From contig NZJL01000044.1 of the NCBI GenBank assembly GCA_002692165.1, forward strand, positions 1-6,011: 6,011 nt of DNA, given 5' to 3'. Below are positions 1-6,011 of this stretch, in pieces. This DNA comes from Porticoccaceae bacterium (lineage in GTDB: Bacteria > Pseudomonadota > Gammaproteobacteria > Pseudomonadales > Porticoccaceae). Made by a program: the position numbers and the translations under genes. The stretch's first letter is position 1. Each line of letters starts with the position of its first letter. The notes beneath the pieces were generated by a model. It made no database searches. It saw only the letters and a list, made by a program, of their open reading frames with translations, and was not told the origin of the DNA.

Positions 1-750
1 TGAAAAAGGACCACGTTTATCCATCCATTTAAAATGATGACTAAAGAATTCTTTCGTTGAAATATAGCCCTTGCAGGACATGTTCAAGATCTCATTCGCA
101 GCAGCTTCTTTTGAGGCTGCTAGTGAGATACCTGTCACAAGGTCGTCTATATAAATAGGTCGAAAATATCCCCGACCATAGCCCGGCAATATAAATTGCC
201 TTTTTTTAATAGCTTCTATCGGAAGCACTACCCATGGTCGACTTCCGGGACCATAAACGTCTCCTGGCCGAATGATGACTGTCTCCATGGAACTTTTCAT
301 TGCACTGGCAAGAACCGCGTGCTCGGCTGCTAACTTGGTCAAAACATAACTGCCACCATCGCCATGCACTGGCTGCGTTTCATCTAACTCACCATCAGCT
401 GTATTGCCATATACAACAATTGACGAAATATGGATAAATCGCTTTACGCGATATTTTACCGCTGCCTCTGCCAGCCGCTTGGTTGCCAGTACATTGGCTT
501 TCCACATATCTGGATCGGACGCTGCATTCGAGACCAGTGCAGCCGCGTGTATTAAAACGTCACATTTGTCCAAAGCTGCAGAAAAAGTCTCTGGTTTAGA
601 GATATCTTCAGCCAGAGTATTTTCGCCAACCCCAACCAAGTCAATGCCAATTGGTGACATGCCATTGGTCTCATAATGACGCATCAGAGCGCCACCGATA
701 AATCCATTTGCGCCAGTAATCAGGATTCTATTCTGCTTTGAATCTGCCAT
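1..750 (-). CDS. NAD-dependent epimerase/dehydratase (extended SDR), C-terminus cut by window edge
   Basis: The frame opens with ATG at 750 and stays open for 250 codons to base 1, so the C-terminus is missing. The N-terminus has the extended-SDR Rossmann signature GANGFIG (residues 13-19), an acidic residue D37 at the end of the second strand (usual for NAD rather than NADP), an HAAA segment at 68-71, an HISS segment at 107-110 followed by VVYG, and the catalytic pair Y135-xxx-K139. RPGDVYGPG (161-169) is the typical epimerase/dehydratase and 3-beta-HSD-like substrate-side motif. Proteins of this class are cytosolic and act on nucleotide sugars, sterol-like alcohols or other hydroxy/keto compounds; the substrate cannot be told from this part. 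It follows the SDR gene by 18 bases with its own ribosome binding site, so it is probably the distal gene of the same transcript. The family is secure; the specific reaction is unknown. Confidence 0.93.
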   Translation of the reverse strand, partial: MADSKQNRILITGANGFIGGALMRHYETNGMSPIGIDLVGVGENTLAEDISKPETFSAALDKCDVLIHAAALVSNAASDPDMWKANVLATKRLAEAAVKYRVKRFIHISSIVVYGNTADGELDETQPVHGDGGSYVLTKLAAEHAVLASAMKSSMETVIIRPGDVYGPGSRPWVVLPIEAIKKRQFILPGYGRGYFRPIYIDDLVTGISLAASKEAAANEILNMSCKGYISTKEFFSHHFKWMDKRGPFS

Positions 751-758
751 GACAATTG

Positions 759-763
759 CCTTT
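759..763 (-). promoter_or_regulatory. Ribosome binding site of the epimerase gene
   Basis: AAAGG on the minus strand lies 8 bases before the ATG at 750 and just after the TGA stop of the SDR gene. It supports the chosen start and independent initiation within a shared transcript. Confidence 0.6.
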
Positions 764-768
764 GTAAA

Positions 769-1566
769 TCATTCATACGATTTCATATTGGCCCTGTAAA
801 ATCGCCCGAGGGCAGGGACCAAAAACCTGTTTGGCAGCAAACCTGCAACAACCGAAATTATTCTATTTGCGATACCCGGAATGACCATGTCTTTTCCGGC
901 AAGACAGCCGGTTATGCCCGCCTCGGCAACCTTTCTAGGCGATTGCATCATTGCAACAGGAATTGCAAGCTTTGCCCCCTGACCTCGATTGTCCATCATC
1001 TTCGTTGCGGTGAAACCCGGGCATAATGTTGTTATAATTACATTACATCTCTGAGCTTTCATCTCATTATGAAGTGAACGACCGAATGACAGCACGAAGG
1101 CCTTGGTTGCTGCATAAACATTTTGGTTTGGAATGGGCATTATTCCCGTGAGGGACGCAACATTAAGTATATGGCCAGATCGTCTTTCCGCCATATCTTT
1201 GGAATAAAGGTGCGTCAGTGCAGTCAAGTTTATTATATTTACCATTATCATATTTTCTTGTGTGGCCAGATCGATGTCTGTGAAGAAACCATTCTGCAAC
1301 AAACCCGCATTATTAACTAGAAGATCGACAGTAAGATCCAATTCAGAGACCGAATCGAATAACTCGCGAGCAGCCCCAGGCTTTGAAAGGTCATGGCTGA
1401 TTGCGCTACACGTGATGCCAAAATCTTTTGTCAGGTGGTTTTTGAGATCCTCTAATCTTTTTCTGCGTCTGGCAACCAAAATGAGGTTATAACCTCGCTC
1501 AGCCAAGACATAGCAAAATTCCGTGCCTATCCCATCAGATGCACCCGTCACAAGAGCAGTTGGCAT
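769..1566 (-). CDS. SDR family oxidoreductase (classical, probably NADP(H)-dependent)
   Basis: A 265-residue classical short-chain dehydrogenase. The cofactor motif TGASDGIG is at residues 7-14, a basic cluster RRRKR follows the second strand at 33-37 (predicting NADP(H)), D59 sits in the adenine-contact position, NNAG is at 85-88, N110 fits the helix-4 asparagine, and the catalytic S138 with Y151-xxx-K155 is intact, followed by PG at 183-184. The pattern, including DLLVNNAG and the C-terminal extension after about residue 200, resembles the COG0300/DltE-like group of general reductases. The extension has a hydrophobic stretch (about 236-252) that could be a membrane-associating helix. Substrate unknown; it would oxidise or reduce a hydroxyl/keto group. 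It lies 20 bases after the DUF3604 gene and 18 before the epimerase gene. The ATG at 1566 is supported by a good ribosome binding site and by the immediate start of the Rossmann strand. Confidence 0.95.
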   Translation of the reverse strand: MPTALVTGASDGIGTEFCYVLAERGYNLILVARRRKRLEDLKNHLTKDFGITCSAISHDLSKPGAARELFDSVSELDLTVDLLVNNAGLLQNGFFTDIDLATQENMIMVNIINLTALTHLYSKDMAERRSGHILNVASLTGIMPIPNQNVYAATKAFVLSFGRSLHNEMKAQRCNVIITTLCPGFTATKMMDNRGQGAKLAIPVAMMQSPRKVAEAGITGCLAGKDMVIPGIANRIISVVAGLLPNRFLVPALGRFYRANMKSYE

Positions 1567-1575
1567 TACTTATCT

Positions 1576-1581
1576 CTCCCT
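1576..1581 (-). promoter_or_regulatory. Ribosome binding site of the SDR gene
   Basis: AGGGAG on the minus strand, 9 bases before the ATG at 1566 and a few bases after the TAG stop of the DUF3604 gene. It is the clearest Shine-Dalgarno sequence in the window and fixes the SDR start. Confidence 0.75.
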
Positions 1582-1586
1582 CTTTA

Positions 1587-3863
1587 CTAGTTGAAATCGA
1601 CAAAAATTGGAGATGACCATGCTCGTTGGCTTGCCATTTGTAGGCAATCATCATCGGCATCTATTCGATAGTCTCCAAAGCATCCATCCGACTCTAAAGC
1701 TTGACCACTTGAATCAAAATTTACTCTCAAGTTCTCTCCGTTAATGGTGGGAATAGGTTCCTCAATCGCGCGCACATAATACACAGCATCTCGACCCTGA
1801 ACGGCAAACTCAGAATCGGTGAAGCTCACAGCACATCCATCAATCGAAGGCGCACAATCAAATACTCGCCACTTATCGTCAATGAGAGAAGCGACCTCCT
1901 CTCCATCAACTTTTTGAGGAAGAATCTTAACGACTTCGATACGAATGATCTCATATCGATCCTCTGATGGATGATAGCACTCTCCAAGAGACATTTTTTC
2001 AAGATGTTGTCTCTGAAGCGCCTCTACCACATATTCTGGGCATCCGGGAAGTTGTTTAAAAGACCCCAGAGCTTTGACCTGAAAAGTCGGGTTAGATTTG
2101 CTGACAACCGCACTGCCCATCGGGTGCAACACCTCTTGATCAACCAAATCAAACCACAACAGGATTCGAGCACCACTTGTACCGTATACCTCCCGTCGTT
2201 TCAGCGCATTCCAGATCGACTCTCGGTCGCGTCCGGCCGAATGGACTGCAGCAACGCCACCAACGCTCAAAAATGATGTGGTGCGCTCAAATTCGGATGC
2301 AAAGAGCTTCGCACCACCAGGATCTATCTCATCCGCTGACAAGGATTCAGAGGAGTAACCACTTAATTTTGCGGTACTCGAAAAAACTTTACCCCAGAAA
2401 GAGTCCCTCACCCCCGTAGCATCAGTATTATTAAGTCGCTGAACTTGCTTGAAACCATGCCCCGCTCGCGCAGAGTGGGTATCAGTGGATGCAACAAACC
2501 CCCAACGATTTCTTAATGGGTTGCCCGAATCTGTCAAGTTGCTAATTGCCAAACCATACTGCACTGATTTTTTTGGACGGTAGTTAAAGGCCGGCAAAAA
2601 TACATCTCGGGCCTGCCCCGAGTCTATCCAGTCTTCGGCTGTCGCGCCGGGAACTGTCATATGACCATAGATACCGTCTACACTGACAAAGTTCTTACGC
2701 GCTCGAATTGCTCGGGCATCACACTCCCCGGCCGAAGATGTTTCCAGCAAACACCGATCACGTATTATTTCGCCGGCCCGCCAACAACTAGGCATATAGT
2801 TGTCTTGAGGATCCGGGCAAATCCAGTCTCCGTCCTCATTCTTAACCCTCGAAGCAAAGTCCCTAAACGGTTCAGAATTACCATGCCCAGAATAAACCTC
2901 GATAAGGCTCACTCTTTGAGCGTCATGATTCTCTTCAGTAAGTTGATGTGTCCAACTTGAGTTAGGTGGGCTATAAAAACCCCAAGCTGTGCCATGAGGC
3001 ACCACGATATTATCAAACCCCCATTCGTCAAGCTTGCCAAACAACTCACCTGGCGTGGCAGCCGTTTCAAAACAATCTGGAGGGAGATCTGGGCTCCGAA
3101 TCGCGCGCTCACAGGGTGGTACCGAAGCCATTTGCATAATCCAGTTATTGTATGAAGCATAGTAATCACGGTGCCGAGGATCCAACAGACCAAGCAGGGC
3201 TGACTGACGAGCCGAAGATGATCGGGTAGCCACTGTGGCAACACCAACGCCAGCGGCAGCAATTGGACGTGCAGGCAACAATGCAGGATTGTCATCTTTG
3301 AATAGGACATTGTGATGCCCAAAATGAGTTTCAGCTGTTCCGCCGACCTGCGTCCACTCCCATCCGATGAATGCCACCAACTCAGGATTAAGCGGATCAC
3401 CCGCCAAGCGATTGCATTGCCGGACCGATTCGATCGAATCCCGCCATTGCCTGGGTACGAAGCTTTCCGCATGATCCGTTAGAAAGTAAAAATCGAGCTG
3501 CGAAATGAAACGCGCATAATCGCAAGCATAAGCAGGGGGGTAAGCGCCACTCGCTCCGTGCATCATCGGTAGACTGTACATAAAAGCATCTGCTGAGTTT
3601 GTCGTGTGAACGTGCGTGTCCCCGAACAATATCTGTTTGTCATAACGAACACGACCAGTAGCTCTCTGTTGAGGCAGGGTTTCGGGGAGATGTGCTGTAT
3701 TTTCGCTTCCTGGGTCGAGCGGCGTCATTTTCCACATCTGATTTGGATCAGCAAAATAGCCAGGAATGATTTTGTAAACGCTTTCTGGCGCCCCGCCATA
3801 GAAAAAAAACAGAATAGTTAAGACAAAACTGGCTGCCACCAATAATAATTTGGACCATCTCAT
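1587..3863 (-). CDS. DUF3604 protein, exported PHP-like putative metal-dependent hydrolase
   Basis: A 758-residue protein. Residues 6-22 form a hydrophobic segment after a basic start, acting as a signal peptide or anchor; no clear signal peptidase I or lipobox site is visible, so an uncleaved anchor is possible. The body shows the DUF3604 landmarks in order: FGDTHVHT (80-87), TDHAE (129-133), GWEW (167-170), HHNVLF (183-188), PHG (289-291), SGHGN (325-329), STDTHSA (459-465), RREVYGTSGARI (556-567), YYVRAIEEP (695-703) and a terminal QRAWSSPIFVDF (746-757). The His/Asp/Glu motifs resemble the metal site of PHP-domain phosphoesterases, so a metal-dependent hydrolase in the periplasm or outside is inferred; no substrate is known to me. 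It holds 14 cysteines, consistent with disulfides in an oxidising compartment. The segment about 190-285 between two core motifs looks like a large insertion. The ATG at 3863 has no strong ribosome binding site, but it is placed right before the leader. Family assignment is strong, activity inferred. Confidence 0.95.
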   Translation of the reverse strand: MRWSKLLLVAASFVLTILFFFYGGAPESVYKIIPGYFADPNQMWKMTPLDPGSENTAHLPETLPQQRATGRVRYDKQILFGDTHVHTTNSADAFMYSLPMMHGASGAYPPAYACDYARFISQLDFYFLTDHAESFVPRQWRDSIESVRQCNRLAGDPLNPELVAFIGWEWTQVGGTAETHFGHHNVLFKDDNPALLPARPIAAAGVGVATVATRSSSARQSALLGLLDPRHRDYYASYNNWIMQMASVPPCERAIRSPDLPPDCFETAATPGELFGKLDEWGFDNIVVPHGTAWGFYSPPNSSWTHQLTEENHDAQRVSLIEVYSGHGNSEPFRDFASRVKNEDGDWICPDPQDNYMPSCWRAGEIIRDRCLLETSSAGECDARAIRARKNFVSVDGIYGHMTVPGATAEDWIDSGQARDVFLPAFNYRPKKSVQYGLAISNLTDSGNPLRNRWGFVASTDTHSARAGHGFKQVQRLNNTDATGVRDSFWGKVFSSTAKLSGYSSESLSADEIDPGGAKLFASEFERTTSFLSVGGVAAVHSAGRDRESIWNALKRREVYGTSGARILLWFDLVDQEVLHPMGSAVVSKSNPTFQVKALGSFKQLPGCPEYVVEALQRQHLEKMSLGECYHPSEDRYEIIRIEVVKILPQKVDGEEVASLIDDKWRVFDCAPSIDGCAVSFTDSEFAVQGRDAVYYVRAIEEPIPTINGENLRVNFDSSGQALESDGCFGDYRIDADDDCLQMASQRAWSSPIFVDFN

Positions 3864-3918
3864 AACTGCACCGAATCTCTAATCTATAAAGTTAGCGATA
3901 TAGTAATCCATTTATAGT
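3864..3918. repeat. 55-base AT-rich gap with a 7-bp inverted repeat
   Basis: This is the longest non-coding stretch in the window, between the HupE-like gene and the DUF3604 gene. It contains CTATAAA at 3884-3890 and its exact inverse TTTATAG at 3911-3917, separated by 20 bases. The arms are A+T only apart from one C/G pair, and no T-run follows, so this is not a convincing terminator. It could be an operator or part of an internal promoter, or chance in AT-rich DNA. I could not identify confident -35/-10 elements. Confidence 0.3.
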
Positions 3919-5157
3919 CTATCGAACTACCGGTGCGAGACTGCGAATCACAAACCAATAAACGCCCGCGCCGCAGAGCACCCCGGACCACATTTCTAAG
4001 ATTGTTGTAAAAATTAGTTTATATCGGCTCAACAAAACATAAAAAAGCCATGCAAAAAGAACGATCAAAAGCTGGCCAAGCTCGACACCCAAATTGAACC
4101 CTAGCAAGGGCTTCCATATTCCCTCCGATTGCAATCCAAGCTCGCTTAGCCCGGTTGCAAATCCAAAACCATGCACGAGACCGAAGACGAGGCACACTGC
4201 TGTTCTTATTAACAGCCGATCCTCATTGTAGGAATCAAGCTGAAAGTAATTCCAAGAAAATATCATGAGTCCTAGCAAACTAACGGTAGACATAGCCACC
4301 TCATGAATGGAAAAATTTGATAAAACCATCAGGAGACTCAACAAAACTATTGAGCCAAAGGCTATTTGTTTCATGGCTTTGTTTCGGACCCCAACACTCT
4401 CTGCAGATGCCAATGCGATAGTGAACCCAATTAAAGCCTCAATTCTTAAACTATCAGGAGCATAAAAGCCCAAGGCAGCCAAACACAGGCTTAAACTATG
4501 TCCAATCGTAAACCCACTCACTAACCAAACCAGACTCCTAAGACTAGGGAGCATTAGCAGAAGTGCAATCAAAAAAAAGATATGATCGGGACCACTCAAG
4601 ATATGCTGAATACCAAGGGACATGAAGTTATAAAAAGTCCGACCGGACAACTCACTATAACGGAAATTTTCCAGATCAAACTCCCGCACGCGATTGTTAT
4701 CAGTATATAGGTGTTCTAACGGCAGCGAATCATTGAAAAAGATGCGCGCATAGTGTGTATGGGAAGGGATCACACTAAAAAAGCTGCCAACTTCGATATT
4801 TAGCTTGGAGGAGCTTAGTTTTAAAGTGCAGTTGAAAGCCGCTGACACTGAGAGCTTTGCCGAACTTAAAACGTTTGCCTCAGGCTTCCGGACATTGTCA
4901 AGAGGACAATCTACCAATCCCTGCGATACTCTTATGGTTTCCCCAAGGTGTCTCGTTATAGAGTCCTCGAGATTTAGCCCATAAATCGATTGTAGTCTTG
5001 TTGCTTCCCTAGGTTTAACACTAAAGACCAAATCAAGTTTTTTGTTTTCAAAGGACCACGAGGAAAAAGACTGGCTGCGGTTATGAGCCTCCGAGGGCAG
5101 CACAGTGAGCAAACCAAACACAAAGAGTATGCGCCTGGTCCTTTCCCAAATCTTCAT
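3919..5157 (-). CDS. HupE/UreJ-family membrane protein with periplasmic N-terminal domain
   Basis: A 412-residue protein. Residues 1-24 look like a signal peptide ending SEA before H25, and the mature start with His followed by a Ser-rich, Trp-containing stretch is typical of the long HupE/UreJ_2 type. Residues 25-170 form a beta-rich soluble domain with one cysteine pair (C84, C110) that could form a disulfide. From about 178 on there are seven or so membrane segments carrying the family signatures: GIQHILSGPDHIFFL (182-196), FTIGHSLSL (216-224), FGLVHGFGFA (325-334) and FNLGVELGQ (354-362). H185, D191, H192, H220 and H329 are candidate metal ligands. Characterised short HupE/UreJ relatives are linked to nickel or cobalt uptake; the metal for the long type is not established to my knowledge. 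Two signatures deviate from the usual form (GHSLSL where AHSLTL is common; SAES at 251-254 near the usual A-x-EN). The start overlaps the upstream stop as ATGA, and no good ribosome binding site is present, implying coupling. Confidence 0.93.
   Translation of the reverse strand: MKIWERTRRILFVFGLLTVLPSEAHNRSQSFSSWSFENKKLDLVFSVKPREATRLQSIYGLNLEDSITRHLGETIRVSQGLVDCPLDNVRKPEANVLSSAKLSVSAAFNCTLKLSSSKLNIEVGSFFSVIPSHTHYARIFFNDSLPLEHLYTDNNRVREFDLENFRYSELSGRTFYNFMSLGIQHILSGPDHIFFLIALLLMLPSLRSLVWLVSGFTIGHSLSLCLAALGFYAPDSLRIEALIGFTIALASAESVGVRNKAMKQIAFGSIVLLSLLMVLSNFSIHEVAMSTVSLLGLMIFSWNYFQLDSYNEDRLLIRTAVCLVFGLVHGFGFATGLSELGLQSEGIWKPLLGFNLGVELGQLLIVLFAWLFYVLLSRYKLIFTTILEMWSGVLCGAGVYWFVIRSLAPVVR
5154..5157 (-). 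promoter_or_regulatory. ATGA stop/start overlap (translational coupling)
   Basis: On the minus strand the ATG of the HupE-like gene (5157-5155) overlaps the TGA of the SurA_N-like gene (5156-5154). Only a weak GGA lies upstream, so reinitiation by terminating ribosomes is the likely way this gene is translated. Confidence 0.8.
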
Positions 5158-5627
5158 CGATTGGTATCCAAAGAAATGTCAGCCGTCTCGCGTAACTGGC
5201 CAAGGTAATCATCAAGTCTAATCACTGCATACTCGCTATGATACTGACCCGACGATAGGTCGCCAGCCTCAAAACCCCCTATCACAGCTTGCAAAATCGT
5301 CCGACGAACGTTCATATCACGCCGCAGCAAATCGCGATCAATTGCATATTGAAACAATAATTCTTCATCAATCAATCGGTCAAGAATCATTTCTTTATCC
5401 GATCTTGACGCTTTTTCTCTACTCCCTCTTTCAAATAATGAGACAGCACGTTCATAGTCGACTTTTTGAATTTCCGCACCATCAATCGTTGCAGCCACAC
5501 CGTCGTCAATTGCATTGAAAAAAAATTTTGTTTCTGTTTTTACTAACCCAAGTATTAGACCAAAAGTTGATGCGATAAAAAGAAAAATTACGGCAATCAA
5601 GTGGTTCCCACTAGTCTGCACGTTCAT
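5154..5627 (-). CDS. Membrane-anchored SurA_N-like protein without a rotamase domain
   Basis: A 157-residue protein. Residues 9-30 form one hydrophobic helix, predicted to anchor it in the inner membrane with the rest in the periplasm. Residues 43-118 match the N-terminal part of SurA/PpiC-type foldases: VAATIDGAEIQKVDYERA (44-61) corresponds to the usual 'V-x-NG-x-x-I-x-x-x-D-Y-x-x-A' element, and ILDRLIDEELLFQYA (81-95) to the helix 'L-x-x-LIDEELL-x-x-x-A'. In related foldases a peptidyl-prolyl isomerase domain follows; here the protein stops after a short tail (about 122-157) with no such domain. It would then be a chaperone-like, substrate-holding partner rather than an isomerase. It sits between a true isomerase gene and the HupE-like gene, overlapping both by 4 bases. 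The ATG at 5627 has no ribosome binding site and depends on coupling. Alternatively it is a full-length foldase that has lost its second half. Confidence 0.82.
   Translation of the reverse strand: MNVQTSGNHLIAVIFLFIASTFGLILGLVKTETKFFFNAIDDGVAATIDGAEIQKVDYERAVSLFERGSREKASRSDKEMILDRLIDEELLFQYAIDRDLLRRDMNVRRTILQAVIGGFEAGDLSSGQYHSEYAVIRLDDYLGQLRETADISLDTNR
5624..5627 (-). promoter_or_regulatory. ATGA stop/start overlap (translational coupling)
   Basis: The ATG of the SurA_N-like gene (5627-5625) overlaps the TGA of the isomerase gene (5626-5624). The bases upstream contain no Shine-Dalgarno match, which makes coupling the only evident route of initiation. Confidence 0.8.
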
Positions 5628-6011
5628 TTATGACGTGCCGAAATTATATTAGTTTTAACGCGTGCCTCAATTGCCAACCGATCAAGTTTTTCCCGTAATG
5701 CCAATTCTCGTCCCCGTCGCTTGTATTCCTGTTTCACAGAATCTCTAACCTCTTCAAACGCAGGCGAGGCCGCATTTTCATGCGCCGTGATTTGTATGAA
5801 GTAAACCCCATCTGAGCCTCTGATCGGGGACGAAATTTGTCTATTCTGAAGCTTCATAGCCGCCTTGGTCATTTCGGTTCCGAGTTGTCGATGAATTATT
5901 GGTTCTGTTTGAAGGCCTTGAGGAATCGCAAAATTGAGCCGCAAAGACTCGGCGGTTTTACTTAAATCGAAACCTTCCGCTATCAAAGATTTTGCAATTC
6001 GCAAATCCGCA
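5624..6011 (-). CDS. Parvulin-type peptidyl-prolyl cis-trans isomerase, N-terminus outside window
   Basis: The frame is open to the window edge, showing the last 128 residues plus the stop; the true start lies beyond base 6011. A TTG at 6004-6002 would permit an internal start but cuts the domain, so I read it as leucine. The visible part fits the second half of a PpiC/rotamase domain: a helix ending in a hydrophobic 'F-A-I-P-Q-G-L' strand (visible residues 27-33), an AAMKLQNRQISSPIRGSDGV element (50-69) equivalent to the usual 'A-x-x-L-x-x-G-x-x-S-x-P-x-x-S-x-x-G', then YFIQITAHE (70-78). A basic/acidic helical tail beginning FEEVRDSVKQEY (85-96) follows, as in the foldases commonly annotated beside HupE/UreJ genes. 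The role is proline isomerisation and folding of exported proteins in the periplasm, assuming an N-terminal signal or anchor that cannot be seen here. It is the most upstream visible gene of the coupled set. Confidence 0.85.
   Translation of the reverse strand, partial: ADLRIAKSLIAEGFDLSKTAESLRLNFAIPQGLQTEPIIHRQLGTEMTKAAMKLQNRQISSPIRGSDGVYFIQITAHENAASPAFEEVRDSVKQEYKRRGRELALREKLDRLAIEARVKTNIISARHK

Noticed and set aside
201..207. A7-G run in the epimerase coding strand as a dnaX-like slippery site
   Set aside because: The run is read as AAA AAA AGG, so the A-AAA-AAG heptamer is not in the required phase, and the epimerase frame continues normally with conserved motifs after it.
404..676. Plus-strand open frame of 90 codons
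   Set aside because: It is antisense to the epimerase gene, whose Rossmann and YxxxK motifs are intact; the plus-strand translation is compositionally a shadow. The other plus-strand frames in the window were set aside for the same reason.
2909..3472. A 187-codon open frame on the minus strand in another frame
   Set aside because: It lies wholly inside the DUF3604 coding region, which has all family motifs in its own frame; the alternative translation shows no domain-like pattern and no ribosome binding site was evident.
3864..3918. Rho-independent terminator after the HupE-like gene
   Set aside because: The only inverted repeat is AT-rich with a 20-base loop and has no following T-run on the minus strand.
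6002..6004. TTG as the start of the isomerase gene
   Set aside because: The frame stays open upstream to the window edge and the visible part begins in mid-domain, so the codon is more likely an internal leucine.
5154..6011. The two foldase genes being one gene broken by a frameshift
   Set aside because: The order is wrong: the catalytic half comes first and the anchor plus N-terminal domain second. A single frameshift in a normal foldase would give the reverse order, and the junction is a clean ATGA overlap.

Overview
The window carries six genes, all on the minus strand and tightly packed, so the biological reading order runs from high to low coordinates. Two are cut by the window edges. 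No tRNA, rRNA, mobile element, CRISPR array or stretch longer than about 60 bases without a gene was seen. Base composition looks moderate (by eye in the 40s % GC) and the gene content is that of a Gram-negative cell: exported and inner-membrane proteins plus periplasmic foldases. A marine-type gammaproteobacterium is my best guess, but this is inference from gene content and gene order; no marker gene is present.

Reading in the direction of transcription: (1) 6011-5624, the C-terminal part of a parvulin-type peptidyl-prolyl isomerase; (2) 5627-5154, a small membrane-anchored protein that resembles only the N-terminal chaperone (SurA_N-like) part of such foldases; (3) 5157-3919, a HupE/UreJ-family membrane protein with a periplasmic N-terminal domain; (4) 3863-1587, a large exported DUF3604 protein with a PHP-like metal-binding hydrolase signature; (5) 1566-769, a classical short-chain dehydrogenase; (6) 750-1, an extended-SDR NAD-dependent epimerase/dehydratase, cut at its C-terminus.

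Genes 1-3 are joined by two ATGA stop/start overlaps and are almost certainly co-translated. A 55-base gap separates them from gene 4, and gaps of 20 and 18 bases separate genes 4-5 and 5-6, so one long transcript is possible, with the 55-base gap the likeliest place for an internal promoter. The first four genes form a plausible functional set: foldases and a putative metal permease or metal-handling protein placed beside a large secreted protein rich in metal-ligand residues and cysteines. The two dehydrogenases are cytoplasmic and may belong to a separate pathway.

The most interesting point is this foldase / SurA_N-like / HupE-like / DUF3604 arrangement, whose substrate and purpose are not known to me.
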